Source: Rhizobium cauense
GTDB lineage: Bacteria; Pseudomonadota; Alphaproteobacteria; Rhizobiales; Rhizobiaceae
Direction of reading: 5' to 3'
DNA length: 64,000 bases
Assembly: GCF_019511525.1 (NCBI RefSeq)
Contig: NZ_JAEUAT010000023.1
Coordinates: forward strand, 36,449 to 100,448
Made by a program: the position numbers and the translations under genes. Positions 35,337-44,727 of the stretch are shown here, one piece after another. The first letter of the stretch is position 1. The number at the start of each line of letters is the position of its first letter. The notes below the pieces were generated by a model. That model ran no database searches, was not told the DNA's origin, and saw only the letters and a list, made by a program, of their open reading frames with translations.

Positions 35337-35543
35337 TCAGTGCTTCGGCTTCACCTGCCGCGCCGGCATATTGAACCGGACAGGAGCATGCAACTGCTCC
35401 AGCGTGCTTGGGTTCAGGGTCAAGTCGACCCTGTGTGGAGGCATCACCTGGGCGTTTCGTAGCGCATTTGGCCGCGTTCGTTTGTTCAGCCTGCCAGACG
35501 CATCAGGTCTGGTTTCCGTGGGTCCAGTAGGAGCTTTGGCCAT
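35337..35543 (-). CDS. small basic protein
   Basis: 68 residues, Pro/Arg/Asn rich (MAKAPTGPTETRPDASGRLNKRTRPNALRNAQV...). GGAAAG upstream and a stress-type promoter 43 bp before the ATG support it over the plus-strand frame on the same DNA. Confidence 0.6.
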   Translation of the reverse strand: MAKAPTGPTETRPDASGRLNKRTRPNALRNAQVMPPHRVDLTLNPSTLEQLHAPVRFNMPARQVKPKH

Positions 35544-35586
35544 GTTTGCTTTCCTTTTTTGTGACTGCGACAGCCTATTTCAACCA

Positions 35587-35611
35587 AACTTGCAGGGTTC
35601 CCCTGGGTTCC
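35587..35611 (-). promoter_or_regulatory. EcfG/RpoE2-type promoter, AGTT variant
   Basis: Minus strand GGAAC, 16-nt spacer, AGTT, directed at the gene starting at 35543. Confidence 0.55.
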
Positions 35612-36184
35612 CACAACGACAGGAGAAGGCCCGCGTACTCTCGCCGCGTCCATGATGGCATCCAGACTGCGCGTGAGGCATTTGGCACAACCCGCCGACT
35701 TTAACGATCTAACAGCCCGCGTCTGCGCCTTACGGGAGCCGCGGCCTGCGAGACGGGCGTTCGGCTGCTAGCGCAACAATCGCTGACTACCCGCTTCTCT
35801 GCACGCCCGAAGCTTTCTGCGGTGAAGGACCTTCATTGAGCGTACAAAATAAATGAGAATGCGGCTGTGGTGGGATTTCCTTTGAGTTGCCGTGGCAGTG
35901 TGGTGGTACCCGCTTTGGCCTGCACCGTGCTGGCGAGGCCAAGGGTACGGTTGGATCCAACCCTTAAGGACCGGACCTGGATCGGCGGGAGGCCCACAGA
36001 AAAATCAGGAACTGAAACGAGAACCCGCCATGGCAGGTGGCACGGCGATCACAAAGGTCCCACCTTGCAGTGCATTGGAGACGAAAGACCAGGCATTCTC
36101 CTATTGATGCAAGCTGCGTCAGGGAGTGCCGCCGTCGTCCGGAAAAGTTCAGTCGAAAATAACTTAGAACCGGCAAAGGCCGAT
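35612..36184. other. intergenic stretch
   Basis: No gene, RNA or repeat that I can support. Frames near 35867-36107 lack a ribosome site and look like noise. Confidence 0.45.
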
Positions 36185-36370
36185 TTACTGTAGAACCTTT
36201 AGCTCTTCTTCGCTGATCAGGATGAGAAAGTGATGGTCATCCAGACGTTGAACAACGTCACCCTCTGCCGTCAGGTAGTCGACCCTGTTCGCGCTGGGGT
36301 CTCCAAATCTGACGCGGTCGGTTCTCATCTGCTCAATGACGATGTGTACCTTCCCCGACCTGCCGGACAC
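36185..36370 (-). CDS. small conserved protein, paralogue of 49973-50191
   Basis: 61 residues from GTG 36370 (SGRSGKVHIVIEQMRTDRVRFGD...YLTAEGDVVQRLDDHHFLILISEEELKVLQ). The C-terminal 45 residues closely match the 72-residue protein at 50 kb. The start is unsure: the paralogue has 11 more residues, and here an in-frame TGA stands before them. Function unknown. Confidence 0.6.
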   Translation of the reverse strand: MSGRSGKVHIVIEQMRTDRVRFGDPSANRVDYLTAEGDVVQRLDDHHFLILISEEELKVLQ

Positions 36371-36842
36371 TGAAACCGTCTTGTCTCTTCATATAAGACC
36401 ATTGGGAGGACCGCTCCTGTGCTTTGGATCAAGCATCGCTATAATCTTCTCTTTTGCTAATAGACCTATAGAAATGTTGAACGCGCGAAAAATCAAGGTG
36501 TGAGTTCCTTTGGCCGAGTACTTTACTTTCGCTTCAAAGTGGTTGCGACAAAAAGCGAGAAGCCCGCCGGGGTGTGGACGGGCTTCGTTCGACCATAACA
36601 GGAGTGTGCGATCCGCTTTGGATCGCGCCTATAACACCACAACCGACCATGGATGGCACGTACCCCTTTCGGAGTAGGGTAGCCAACCACCGGCTGCACC
36701 GTCACAAATAACTGCTGGCGACCTCGCGATCGCTTCAGATGCGTTCTCTTTGAGGCTCTACGACCTGGTGACCGCCTACGTTCGGACGGGCGCAACGCGT
36801 CTCGCCTCCATCTTCCCCCAAGGTAAGGTGAAGGACAGTGAA
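36371..36842. other. intergenic stretch with one hairpin
   Basis: Holds a stem AGAAGCCCG.../CGGGCTTC (about 36561-36588) with a T-tract on the minus strand, a terminator-like structure. I find no GGAAC promoter above it, so I did not call an sRNA. Confidence 0.4.
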
Positions 36843-37215
36843 ATGAATGTAGTGAAGGTAGTTTGTACCGCCCCTGTTGCTATTTGCGTCGGTTCCACCA
36901 CTCTGACGCCGGTTTCCGCGGCGCCAATTCGAGCGGTTCACACTATCACGCACGATAGCGGCGTCGTGCAGGTTCGTGATGATCACCGCCGCCCATACTA
37001 CTACAACGGGCGCTATCGACACGATCGTCACAACCGGGGACACGACCGAGACCGATATTCCCAATCAGCGCCACCACGATCGACGCGGATACTATCGGGG
37101 ATACCGGGGCTAACGGGACCATCACCCGGGATACCGGCGCTACAGTGATGGCTATTGGTATCCGGCTGCGGCTTTCGCACTGGGCGCCATCATCGGCGGC
37201 TCGATCAACCGGTAA
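36843..37215 (+). pseudogene. BA14K-like exported protein, frameshifted
   Basis: A signal-like start (MNVVKVVCTAPVAICVGSTTLTPVSAAPIR), then HTITHDSGVVQVRDDHRRPYYYNGRYRHD. Near 37068 the reading shifts frame to HHDRRGYYRGYRG, stop, RDHHPGYRRYSDGYWYPAAAFALGAIIGGSINR. The last part is the glycine/hydrophobic segment typical of BA14K-like proteins. One shift and one internal TAA make it a remnant. Confidence 0.55.
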
Positions 37216-37607
37216 CGCCTTACGAGCGGAATTTTTCAATGCTCTCGTCCGGGGACGCTTAAGGAACGAAGCGAACATAGGCGTGGCGGAAAGGTCGCCC
37301 CGTTCGACAATCATGCCAGCGCGGCGGGTCGGGCCGAGGCCGCCGCTCTCGCGACGGCCTGGCCGTGGAAGGACTGCTCCAGGCCGCGGGGTAAGGCCGG
37401 CCTGAAACGGCCTTCTCACAGAGGTGTGATGCGCGCCTTTCCAGCGTAGGTCTTTGCGGGCCGAAGCGTTAGAGCTTCGTTCGCATTAGAAACCATATTC
37501 AATTGATGGATGATTGAGTTGGCAAAACCGCCTGGTCGTAAGGTCATCGATGACGGTATATGCTCTGCCTTAGTAGGACATCTATACCAGCTTGAGGAGG
37601 CGAAGCT
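37216..37607. other. intergenic stretch
   Basis: No supported gene, RNA or repeat. Confidence 0.4.
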
Positions 37608-37817
37608 TCAGGTGCCGAAACGACCACTAATTTTGACGTCCGGCAGCACGTGTACGCGTGTTGAGGGAATGCGCTGAAGCTTCGCCTCATCGCACTGAAC
37701 AAGAGCCTTTCCCAAAAGTTCCACGTCGCAAAGATTTTTTTCAGGTCGGATCTGAGGGATGGTTTCGGCTAGGTGCCAGCTGTCGTCGGCCAACTCATGC
37801 GGCGTTGGTCGTCTCAT
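37608..37817 (-). CDS. possible small hypothetical protein
   Basis: 69 residues from ATG 37817 (MRRPTPHELADDSWHLAETIPQIRPEKNLCDVELLGKAL...). Composition is protein-like, but there is no clear ribosome site or known family. Confidence 0.35.
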   Translation of the reverse strand: MRRPTPHELADDSWHLAETIPQIRPEKNLCDVELLGKALVQCDEAKLQRIPSTRVHVLPDVKISGRFGT

Positions 37818-38011
37818 CACAGAGGATTTTTCTGATAGCATCTGGCGAGCGTGTCTGCCCGTCGCGTATATGACGATCCGCTCTTACTTCGGAAAAAACC
37901 CAGTAACGTCGGTGTCTTGCGTGATCAGCCAGCGAATAAAACTAAGGTCGCGCGGCACGGCGACATGGGCAAACGAAATCGCACCGACGAGCAATCCTGC
38001 GCATAATGAGC

Positions 38012-38107
38012 AGAAAAGTGCCCCGCGACATGCGGGGCCAAGGTGGGACTTAGTCAGGACGCGAGCAGTGCTCGCACCCACAAACTCTCCTGTGGCAGCT
38101 CTGTTCC
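38012..38107 (-). ncRNA. predicted stress-sigma sRNA unit (38 kb)
   Basis: Minus strand: GGAAC (38107-38103), 16-nt spacer, AGTT (38086-38083). RNA from about 38076. First stem GCGAGCA/TGCTCGC, then CGTCCTGAC, then terminator GGCCCCGC/GCGGGGC with CACTTTTC ending near 38012. About 65 nt. The rest of 38108-38687 shows no gene. Confidence 0.6.
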
Positions 38108-38687
38108 CAAAATGGCACGAGATCACGAGCTCTCGATGATGATATATGTACCTCGGCGCGGTACCCGGGTCCGACGCCTACGTAGGCTAAGGATGCCAGC
38201 CGTGAAGTGGTATCACGTTCATGTATCGACGCGCTATTCGGCGAGGGGGCCCGGGTGAACAGCGAACTCAGTGCCTCTTCCCCCTGATGGAGCGTCAGGC
38301 GTGGAGGCCTGCTTCAGGCTATCTATACGGCGGCGGAAGGTTGGTGGTACCGCGACACTAAAGGTGACGACGAACAACTGAGGCAGATTAGGACACCGGC
38401 CCTCTCGCCGACGCGCGACACGAGAGGCGGCCAGCCGGCTGTGATCTGCGGCTTAGGCGGCTCACCGCATCTTGGTAGTACCCCGGCGTGCCCACCCATT
38501 TAGGCGAAGTGTGCTTGGCTGATCGGTTTCCTAAGAGTGGCGCTGCACGACATGGAGGCACCAGTTTCGTGCGGAAATACCCCCCTGAAAAAAATCAAAA
38601 ATCTTCACAAACACTCTTGCGGTTTATCCGCGAACCGCATAGATGACTGCCACCGACGCGACGGACCGGAACGGGCCGATCTCGCGA

Positions 38688-38763
38688 GGGCGATTAGCTC
38701 AGTTGGTAGAGCGCCTCGTTTACACCGAGGATGTCGGGAGTTCGAGTCTCTCATCGCCCACCA
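38688..38763 (+). tRNA. tRNA-Val (UAC)
   Basis: Complete cloverleaf: acceptor GGGCGAT/ATCGCCC, D-arm AGCTCAGTTGGTAGAGC, anticodon stem CCTCG/CGAGG with loop TTTACAC (anticodon TAC), T-arm GGGAGTTCGAGTCTC(T), encoded CCA. 76 nt. Confidence 0.96.
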
Positions 38764-38839
38764 TTTATCCCAATTTATCATCAGGTAGAAGTTTACCCGG
38801 GGCATCGTTGTCGGTCGAAACAATAGCACCAATCAGCTT

Positions 38840-39269
38840 TCCGTTGATCGTTGAGCCGGGACGAGGGACGGGAGAACGCTGACCTGCGTGCGGGGGACCG
38901 AGCTCCAGACGCATCGGGACTGAGAACAAAGTCCGGCGCAAGGCGTCTGTTCGACCTGCTTCCGGGTGTTCACGCTCCTCTGCTTTGGAGGCGGTGCGGA
39001 GAGAGACGAATTGATCCGCAAACGAGAGTGGCTGCGCCTCGCGCGTTGTCGATGTCGTAACGGAGTTGTCAGACCCCGAGGATGTTGTCGACTTCGATGG
39101 GCACCGTCGTGCGAGCTATGGGCCTAGTGCGACCCCCTGTTACCTGATCCGGCCCGACGGTTATGTAGGCCTCATTGCCGATACGGTAGATGCCGTCCCC
39201 TCCTGGTTCGACGAAGCCTTCTCGATATGGGAGGTGCTGCGGTCGCGCGGCCGACCTGAGGACGAGTGA
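38840..39269 (+). pseudogene. C-terminal remnant of an FAD-dependent aromatic monooxygenase
   Basis: One frame reads ENADLRAGDRAPDASGL and RRLFDLLPGVHAPLLW, the C-terminal domain opening of PheA/TfdB-type hydroxylases. After a frame change near 39040 the next reads SRVVDVVTELSDPEDVVDFDG and CYLIRPDGYVGLIAD, the domain's end. The FAD-binding part is absent. Confidence 0.6.
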
Positions 39270-39359
39270 CAATCCCGCCTGCTTGTAACCGGCGGCCATC
39301 AGAATTTTCACGCGATCTGCCGCGACTTGGACAGATCGGTCCCTATATTCGAATGCGCA

Positions 39360-40313
39360 ATGGAAAAGACGTTCGTTACAGCGCGGGAAGATCGGCCGGG
39401 AGAGGCGTGGCTATCCCGGTTTATTTCCGGGCGGGATGAAGCCGAGAAATGGTATTTCGGGCGAGCCAAATCACACACCCCAACGGCCTTGGAGTGTCGC
39501 AACGCCCTGCTCCAACATATGCCCGAACTAATACCTCACTATGACAGGGCATGTGCTCTTGTTGGAGACGATGAGGTGGCGCACCGAATGTTGAGCCACT
39601 ACAGGCCCGCACCTGAACGTTTTGGGTGCAGCCAGGCGGTCTGGCTAGGCAAAGAGGGACCGGCGCTGGTCCGCAATTTCGACTATCTTCCCGCCATCGT
39701 TTCGGACCGCTTTGAGATGTCGGCTTGGTCGAATGTGCGGGTGATCGCCAAGGCGCAGCGCCCTTGGGGTGGATGCGTGGACGGTATGAATGAAGAGGGA
39801 TTGGTCGTCAGTGTGACCCTCGGCGGAAGTCGCGCCCAGAGCGAAGGCTTCTCGATTATCCTTATAGTTCGCTACATCCTGGAAACCTGTCGAAAGCTGA
39901 ACGAGGCGGTGCAGGCGCTATGCAGAATACCGGTGGCGCTTCCGCAGAATGTGACCGTGCTTGATCGATCAGGGGCTTACGCCACATTGTTTTTGGGACC
40001 AGACCAGAGACCAATCATTACGCGCCTGAAGGCATGCACAAACCATCAGCGGACGGACAGGCCTTCGTCCTCTTCGTTGGCTAGGCAGCTCGCTCTCCTG
40101 CAAGCGCTGGGAGATCGGTCCATGTCATTGTCAGAACTGACCGAGCTTTTCCTTCGCTCGCCTTTGTATTCCAGGAGCAAAACCTACCCAACCCTTTACA
40201 CCGCCATATACCGACCCCTGGAAGGACGCGTAGACTATGTCTGGCCGGGCAAGCGCTGGTCTCGAGGATTTATGGATTTTCGAGAGGGCGAGTACACACA
40301 CGACTTTGGATAA
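39360..40313 (+). CDS. acyl-CoA:6-APA acyltransferase-like (peptidase C45 family) protein
   Basis: 317 residues. The GCSQAVW segment supplies a Cys of the kind that becomes the N-terminal nucleophile in this family. It is followed by LVRNFDYLPAIVSDRF and GGCVDGMNEEGLVVSVTLGG, classic choloylglycine/C45 features. Products are amide hydrolases or acyl transferases that mature by self-cleavage. Start uncertain; ATG 39360 has a weak ribosome site. Confidence 0.75.
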   Translation: MEKTFVTAREDRPGEAWLSRFISGRDEAEKWYFGRAKSHTPTALECRNALLQHMPELIPHYDRACALVGDDEVAHRMLSHYRPAPERFGCSQAVWLGKEGPALVRNFDYLPAIVSDRFEMSAWSNVRVIAKAQRPWGGCVDGMNEEGLVVSVTLGGSRAQSEGFSIILIVRYILETCRKLNEAVQALCRIPVALPQNVTVLDRSGAYATLFLGPDQRPIITRLKACTNHQRTDRPSSSSLARQLALLQALGDRSMSLSELTELFLRSPLYSRSKTYPTLYTAIYRPLEGRVDYVWPGKRWSRGFMDFREGEYTHDFG

Positions 40314-40529
40314 GGGTGGGCTTTGGGCAAAGCGGTCGTCGAATCCTAACGCCTCATACGCTAACAACCATCGATCGGCGCCACGGATTGCTTGGTGCGG
40401 GCGAGTTCGTGATCAGTGACCCCATTGAGGATCGGATCGCTAAGAAACTTACGGTTCCATCCAGCGGCAAGATCCCGCCACAACACCTTTCGCGGGGCGG
40501 CGGCCGGATCCAAGGTCTCCTTGTGTCCT

Positions 40530-40537
40530 TAAATCTC
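40530..40537. repeat. 8-bp target duplication, left (cassette 2)
   Basis: TAAATCTC, identical to 41375-41382. Confidence 0.75.
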
Positions 40538-41374
40538 AGGAATTATGTAGCAAATACCACCAACCGATAACGATGCGGCGTTGGCAGCTTGCTGAAGGCG
40601 CGCACGAAGCGGAACAAAACCACAATCAGTCCGCTCGAGGTCCAGGTCACGGTCTCGACGACCATCGAACGAGGGTGTGTTAAACGTCCTGGAAGGCGCG
40701 AGATTAGAACGGACGCTGCGGCCGAACTCCGCTTGGGCCGGCGGGCTGTCGAAGGGGGACAAAAATCGAGATCACTCACTGAGGGACGAGACAATGGACG
40801 AAGATCATACGAAACGCATGATCCTTGAATTCCTGAGGAAGCACACCCTGGCGGTCATCGCGACGTGCCACCGCAACGGAATCCCGGAGGCGGCGACGAT
40901 CGACCTCTCTGTGCGGGACAATCTTGAGATCGTGTTCAGCACCTTCACGCACACGCGAAAATTCGACAATCTCGCGGAGCGCCCCGGCGTCGCCTTCGTT
41001 GTCGGATGGGACGACAACATCACCGTTCAATACGAGGGTGAGGCAACAAGGGTTCCCGCCGCGGATATCGAACAATACCTGGAAGCCTATCTCACCAGCC
41101 TCCCGTCCGCGAGGGAGTTTATCGAGAGAGGGGCCGTGATGTTCAAAGCGACGCCGCGGTGGATTCGATATTCGGATTTCAACAAGGAGCCTCCCGAACT
41201 GATCGAGATTCAATTCTGACAGATGCAACGGCTTCGGGTCGCCGTCCGAGGGCGTGGGCCGCGCGCATTGCCACACTTCAGCCCGGGAACGCTGCACCGC
41301 TGTCGCGCGGTGCGGTACCGCTTGCGTCTCTGGGCGACGAAGCGGTCGTTGGTGGCATTTGCTACATAATTCCG
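40538..41374. mobile_element. cassette 2: inverted-repeat element carrying an FMN-barrel gene
   Basis: 837 bp with 27-bp ends differing at two positions; both contain GGAATTATGTAGCAAAT, followed by (A/G)CCACCAAC. Exact 8-bp direct repeats flank it. The only gene inside is the PNPOx-like protein at 40794; there is no transposase. The ends are clearly related to cassette 1 (CGGAATTA.GTAGCAA.TGCCACC). Confidence 0.82.
40794..41219 (+). CDS. pyridoxamine 5'-phosphate oxidase-like FMN-binding protein
   Basis: 141 residues from ATG 40794 (GAGGGA upstream). HTLAVIATCHRNGIPEAATIDLSV, FSTFTHTRKFDNLAERPGVAFVVGWD and VQYEGEATRV follow the split-barrel pattern of general-stress FMN/F420-binding proteins. 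Function unknown. Its DNA lies wholly inside cassette 2. Confidence 0.8.
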   Translation: MDEDHTKRMILEFLRKHTLAVIATCHRNGIPEAATIDLSVRDNLEIVFSTFTHTRKFDNLAERPGVAFVVGWDDNITVQYEGEATRVPAADIEQYLEAYLTSLPSAREFIERGAVMFKATPRWIRYSDFNKEPPELIEIQF

Positions 41375-42372
41375 TAAATCTCCAAGGCCGGCGAAGCCTC
41401 CAGGATCGAGATCGGCCCTCGGGTTCCGATCACCCGCTCGAACCGCAGTCCGGCTGCTTTGAACAGCTCCGCATACTGCGTCTCCGTCCTCTCCAGGCCG
41501 CCGGTGACAGCGAGCATGATGACATCAATTCCCTTGATCTGGCTCGGCTCGTCGCCCGCGGGCACGAGCGTCTCTAACACGAGAACCTTTCCATTCGCCG
41601 GCATAGCCTCGCGGCAACGTCGCAGGATCAACTCGGCGTTCTGATCATTCCAGTCATGGATGACCTTTTTGATCACGTAAACGTCGCCAATTGGGACGCT
41701 CTCGAAGAAGTTTCCGGCGATGAAGTCGGTGCGCGGCAAATCGCCGCCTGCTCCCTGACGTGCCGCAGCGACTCCAGACGGCAGGTCGAAGAGGACACCG
41801 CTCAAGTGAGGATTGCGCGCCAGGATCGCCGAAAGAAGCTGTCCGTGCCCGCCGCCAACGTCAACGACCCGTGTGTAGGGGGCAAAGTCATAGGCATCGG
41901 CAACCGCCTCGTTGCTGCCTTGGCTCAGGGCGACCATGGCGCGCTGAAACAATGCGGCCTGCTCCGGGTGGTCAGATAGCCAATCAAATCTTGGACTTCC
42001 GAACACTTTGTCGAAGGCAGGCTTGCCTGTGCGGACGGAATGCAGGAGCTGTTCGAAAGCAATATAGGCCTCGGTGTTGATCATCCGGACGAAGTCTTGG
42101 GGACCGGGACGATCTGAGCGAAGCGCTGCACCCATTTCCGTCAAGGCGAAGGTGCGAGGCAGGACTTCGGTGAATACCCCTTCCGGGGCCAGAAGCCGCA
42201 TGACCCGATAGAGCGCTCCGGCGTCTACCATCGCGGCAGCTGCCAACTTCTCCACAGACTGCTCACCGTCGATCAGAAGATCTGGAATGCCGAGTTCGAT
42301 CACAACCCGCAACGCCTGTGACACGGCAAATCCGAGCCCCAATCTTATGATTTGCTGCGATGGATTGGCCAT
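41362..42372 (-). CDS. SAM-dependent O-methyltransferase (family 2), C-terminus altered by cassette 2
   Basis: 336 residues: an N-terminal dimerisation helix domain, then VVDVGGGHGQLLSAIL (SAM loop), GNFFESVP, YVIKKVIHDWNDQNAELILRRCREA and VLVLETLVP. It resembles hydroxyneurosporene/acetylserotonin-type methyltransferases. The last four residues and stop lie inside the cassette's inverted repeat. Removing the element restores ...ALEI followed by TAA, so insertion added YGIM. It probably remains functional. Confidence 0.85.
   Translation of the reverse strand: MANPSQQIIRLGLGFAVSQALRVVIELGIPDLLIDGEQSVEKLAAAAMVDAGALYRVMRLLAPEGVFTEVLPRTFALTEMGAALRSDRPGPQDFVRMINTEAYIAFEQLLHSVRTGKPAFDKVFGSPRFDWLSDHPEQAALFQRAMVALSQGSNEAVADAYDFAPYTRVVDVGGGHGQLLSAILARNPHLSGVLFDLPSGVAAARQGAGGDLPRTDFIAGNFFESVPIGDVYVIKKVIHDWNDQNAELILRRCREAMPANGKVLVLETLVPAGDEPSQIKGIDVIMLAVTGGLERTETQYAELFKAAGLRFERVIGTRGPISILEASPALEIYGIM
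41375..41382. repeat. 8-bp target duplication, right (cassette 2)
   Basis: TAAATCTC, inside the methyltransferase 3' end. Confidence 0.75.
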
Positions 42373-42581
42373 GGCCTCCCCCTTGGTTCAGGTGGAAGCT
42401 TATTAGAGGAACGACGGGAAGCCAAGGAGACTTACGAGAAGCAGGTTGCCGGCCACACGGCGGCGATAATTCTTCGTCTATTGTCGAACGCGGAGTGAGC
42501 ATCTCGACTTGAAACCAGATTATTCGATTGAACCCGATTGAACATGCGGCCGTTCTGGGCCAGGCGATGTTCTAGTCGCAA

Positions 42582-43439
42582 TCACGTTCGGAACGACGCC
42601 CTGTAGTCGCGAGGTGTCATTCCCCGGATAGACCGGAATTGGCGGTTGAAATTGGCAAGACTGTCATAGCCGACATCCGACGCAATGCGCGCGATGGGTT
42701 GGCTGGTTCCGGACAGCCTTGCGCAGGCCTCCCCAATACGAAGCGCGGTCACGTAGGCCGACACCGTCGTGTTCGTGTGCTTGGCGAACGTCCGGTGCAA
42801 TCCGGATTCGCTTAAAGCGGCGATCTCCGCAAGTTTGTTCAGCCGTATCGTGCTCGCATAATTCTGGTGCAGGTATTGGAGTACTCTGTCGATGCGTGAT
42901 CGGCTCTCCGTCGTCAATGGTGGCGCGGCGGAGGCGAGCTGCTGGACCTCCCTTTGCCCGGCCAGTTCGAGTAGAATTTCCAAAGCGGACATCAAAAGGA
43001 CGCTCGGCCTGGAGGTGATCGCCAGTTCGAAGCGCCCAGCGAGGGATCGCCCAACCTCGGGACTAAAGGACAAGCCTGATGCCGCCCGAGTAAACAGTCT
43101 TTGGATTGGAGCGAACTCCACGGCGTTGCCGATGAAAGTGTCGATCCACGCCTGCCGGAACCAGAGCACCAGAGCAATGTGTGGCTGCTCCTCATCAATT
43201 TTCGATCGAGAGGACCAGGTGTGGGGGAGATTGGGGCCGACGAGCACGAGGTCACCATGGGCATACTCGCCAACATGGTCCCCGATAAACCGCTGCCCTT
43301 GGGAGTTTAGCGTCAGGGTTAGCTCATACTCGGGATGATGATGCCACGCGAAGGGTATACCGGCCTCAAGGCGGCGGTTGAGGGTCGAGAGCGAGGAGTC
43401 TGGCGATGTCGGCAGCTTCTCCAGATATGGTCTGTGCAC
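42582..43439 (-). CDS. AraC-family transcriptional regulator
   Basis: 285 residues. The N-terminal cupin domain has WHHHPEYELTLTLNSQGQRFIGDHVGEYAHGDLVLVGPNLPH. The C-terminal AraC DNA-binding domain has IRLNKLAEIAALSESGLHRTFAKHT and ARIASDVGYDSLANFNRQFRSIRGMTPRDYR. GTG start. Diverges from the PhyH gene with 128 bp between starts, so it likely controls it. Confidence 0.9.
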   Translation of the reverse strand: MHRPYLEKLPTSPDSSLSTLNRRLEAGIPFAWHHHPEYELTLTLNSQGQRFIGDHVGEYAHGDLVLVGPNLPHTWSSRSKIDEEQPHIALVLWFRQAWIDTFIGNAVEFAPIQRLFTRAASGLSFSPEVGRSLAGRFELAITSRPSVLLMSALEILLELAGQREVQQLASAAPPLTTESRSRIDRVLQYLHQNYASTIRLNKLAEIAALSESGLHRTFAKHTNTTVSAYVTALRIGEACARLSGTSQPIARIASDVGYDSLANFNRQFRSIRGMTPRDYRASFRT

Positions 43440-43567
43440 GCGCAGTCTCCTTAACAGACGCCAGAATAGTATCAGAACTGGCTCTTTCTCGACAACACCA
43501 ATGTCCAGATCCCGTTATGGTCGATCCATCACCTGATCATCAGGGAGACTTCGAATGGGAGAACATA

Positions 43568-44506
43568 ATGGAAGCACTCCGGACTACACCGCGCGACAGC
43601 CACCCCACGACAACGGCCACCACTCAGCTCAAGGACATCGCCAAGCGGCTGCCACTTCGCGTGCTTTCCAGGGACGATTGGGAGCATTGGATCACGAAGG
43701 GATACGTCATTGTCCGGCAGGCGGTGCCTGCGGCGAATGTGGAGCGCCTTGTCGAACTGCTATGGAAATTTGACGAGAAGGATCCGAACGACCCATCGAC
43801 CTGGTACGCGCCGCAACGCCGTGAGCACAAGATGAAGGAGCTCAATAACACGGGGATGCTGGAAATCTATAATCACCAGTATCTCTGGGACAACAGGATG
43901 GAGCGCCGCGTTTATGACGCTTTCGTCGACATTTGGGATCGCGAGGATCTTTGGGTCACCATCGACCGCGCCAACCTCAATCCGCCGAAGAAGGTGAAGG
44001 GCAATCCAAACGGTTTCATTCATTGGGACGTCGATACCTCGATCCGACCACTGCCAATCGGTGTCCAGGGGGTGCTCAGCCTCAAGAAGCAGGATGGTGA
44101 TGTGGGTGGTTTCCAATGCGTGCCTGGTCTCTTCGAACATTTCGAGGACTGGGAGAAGACCCAGCCAGCGGATCGCGATCCGATGCATCCGGACATGGCA
44201 GGGCAGACCGTTGTCAATATCGACATGGAGCCGGGCGACCTTATGATTTTCAACTCGCTCCTGGCTCATGGCGTCCGTCCAAACCATTCCGACAATAGAG
44301 TGCGCATGGCGCAATATATCTCCATGCACCCTGCCGAGTTTGAGAACGAGGCCGAAAGACAGGAGCGTATTCGCCTGTGGCGGGACCTGGATCACCCGCG
44401 GCGAGACGCCTTTCCAGGGGACCCACGGGAGTGGGAGAAATGCAATGCAGCAACGGCCAAGCTCACAGAGCTTGGGGAGAAGCTTCTCGGCACGAAGCGC
44501 TGGTGA
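43568..44506 (+). CDS. phytanoyl-CoA dioxygenase (PhyH) family protein
   Basis: 312 residues, non-haem Fe(II)/2-oxoglutarate type. The metal triad is visible in FIHWDVD (His-x-Asp) and LLAHGVRPNHS (distal His), with Arg in NRVRMAQY for oxoglutarate. GGGAG precedes ATG 43568. The substrate is unknown; the divergent AraC regulator with a cupin sensor suggests a catabolic role. Confidence 0.88.
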   Translation: MEALRTTPRDSHPTTTATTQLKDIAKRLPLRVLSRDDWEHWITKGYVIVRQAVPAANVERLVELLWKFDEKDPNDPSTWYAPQRREHKMKELNNTGMLEIYNHQYLWDNRMERRVYDAFVDIWDREDLWVTIDRANLNPPKKVKGNPNGFIHWDVDTSIRPLPIGVQGVLSLKKQDGDVGGFQCVPGLFEHFEDWEKTQPADRDPMHPDMAGQTVVNIDMEPGDLMIFNSLLAHGVRPNHSDNRVRMAQYISMHPAEFENEAERQERIRLWRDLDHPRRDAFPGDPREWEKCNAATAKLTELGEKLLGTKRW

Positions 44507-44727
44507 ACATGTTGGTGATGGTGGTGAACAATGGCTTCACCGCCATCGCCGTATCCGCCCGCGATGACCCTGTCTGCGGCGGCAGATCATGTGGGGTACA
44601 GATGTGGGGGAACGCTCCTTCGACGGGACAAGCCCGCAAGACGACGCTGCTCTTTGCGTACCATCCTCCGATCGTCGTGATATTTGCCGTTTCGAAGGTC
44701 AGCTATCGGCAGAGCAGCACATTAAGC

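Noticed and set aside
36543..36600. Hairpin with minus-strand T-tract as an sRNA end
   Set aside because: No GGAAC-N16/17-NGTT within 200 bp, so no evidence for a defined transcript.
44507..44727. Frames after the PhyH gene
   Set aside because: Short, no start signal and no recognisable protein; plain intergenic DNA.
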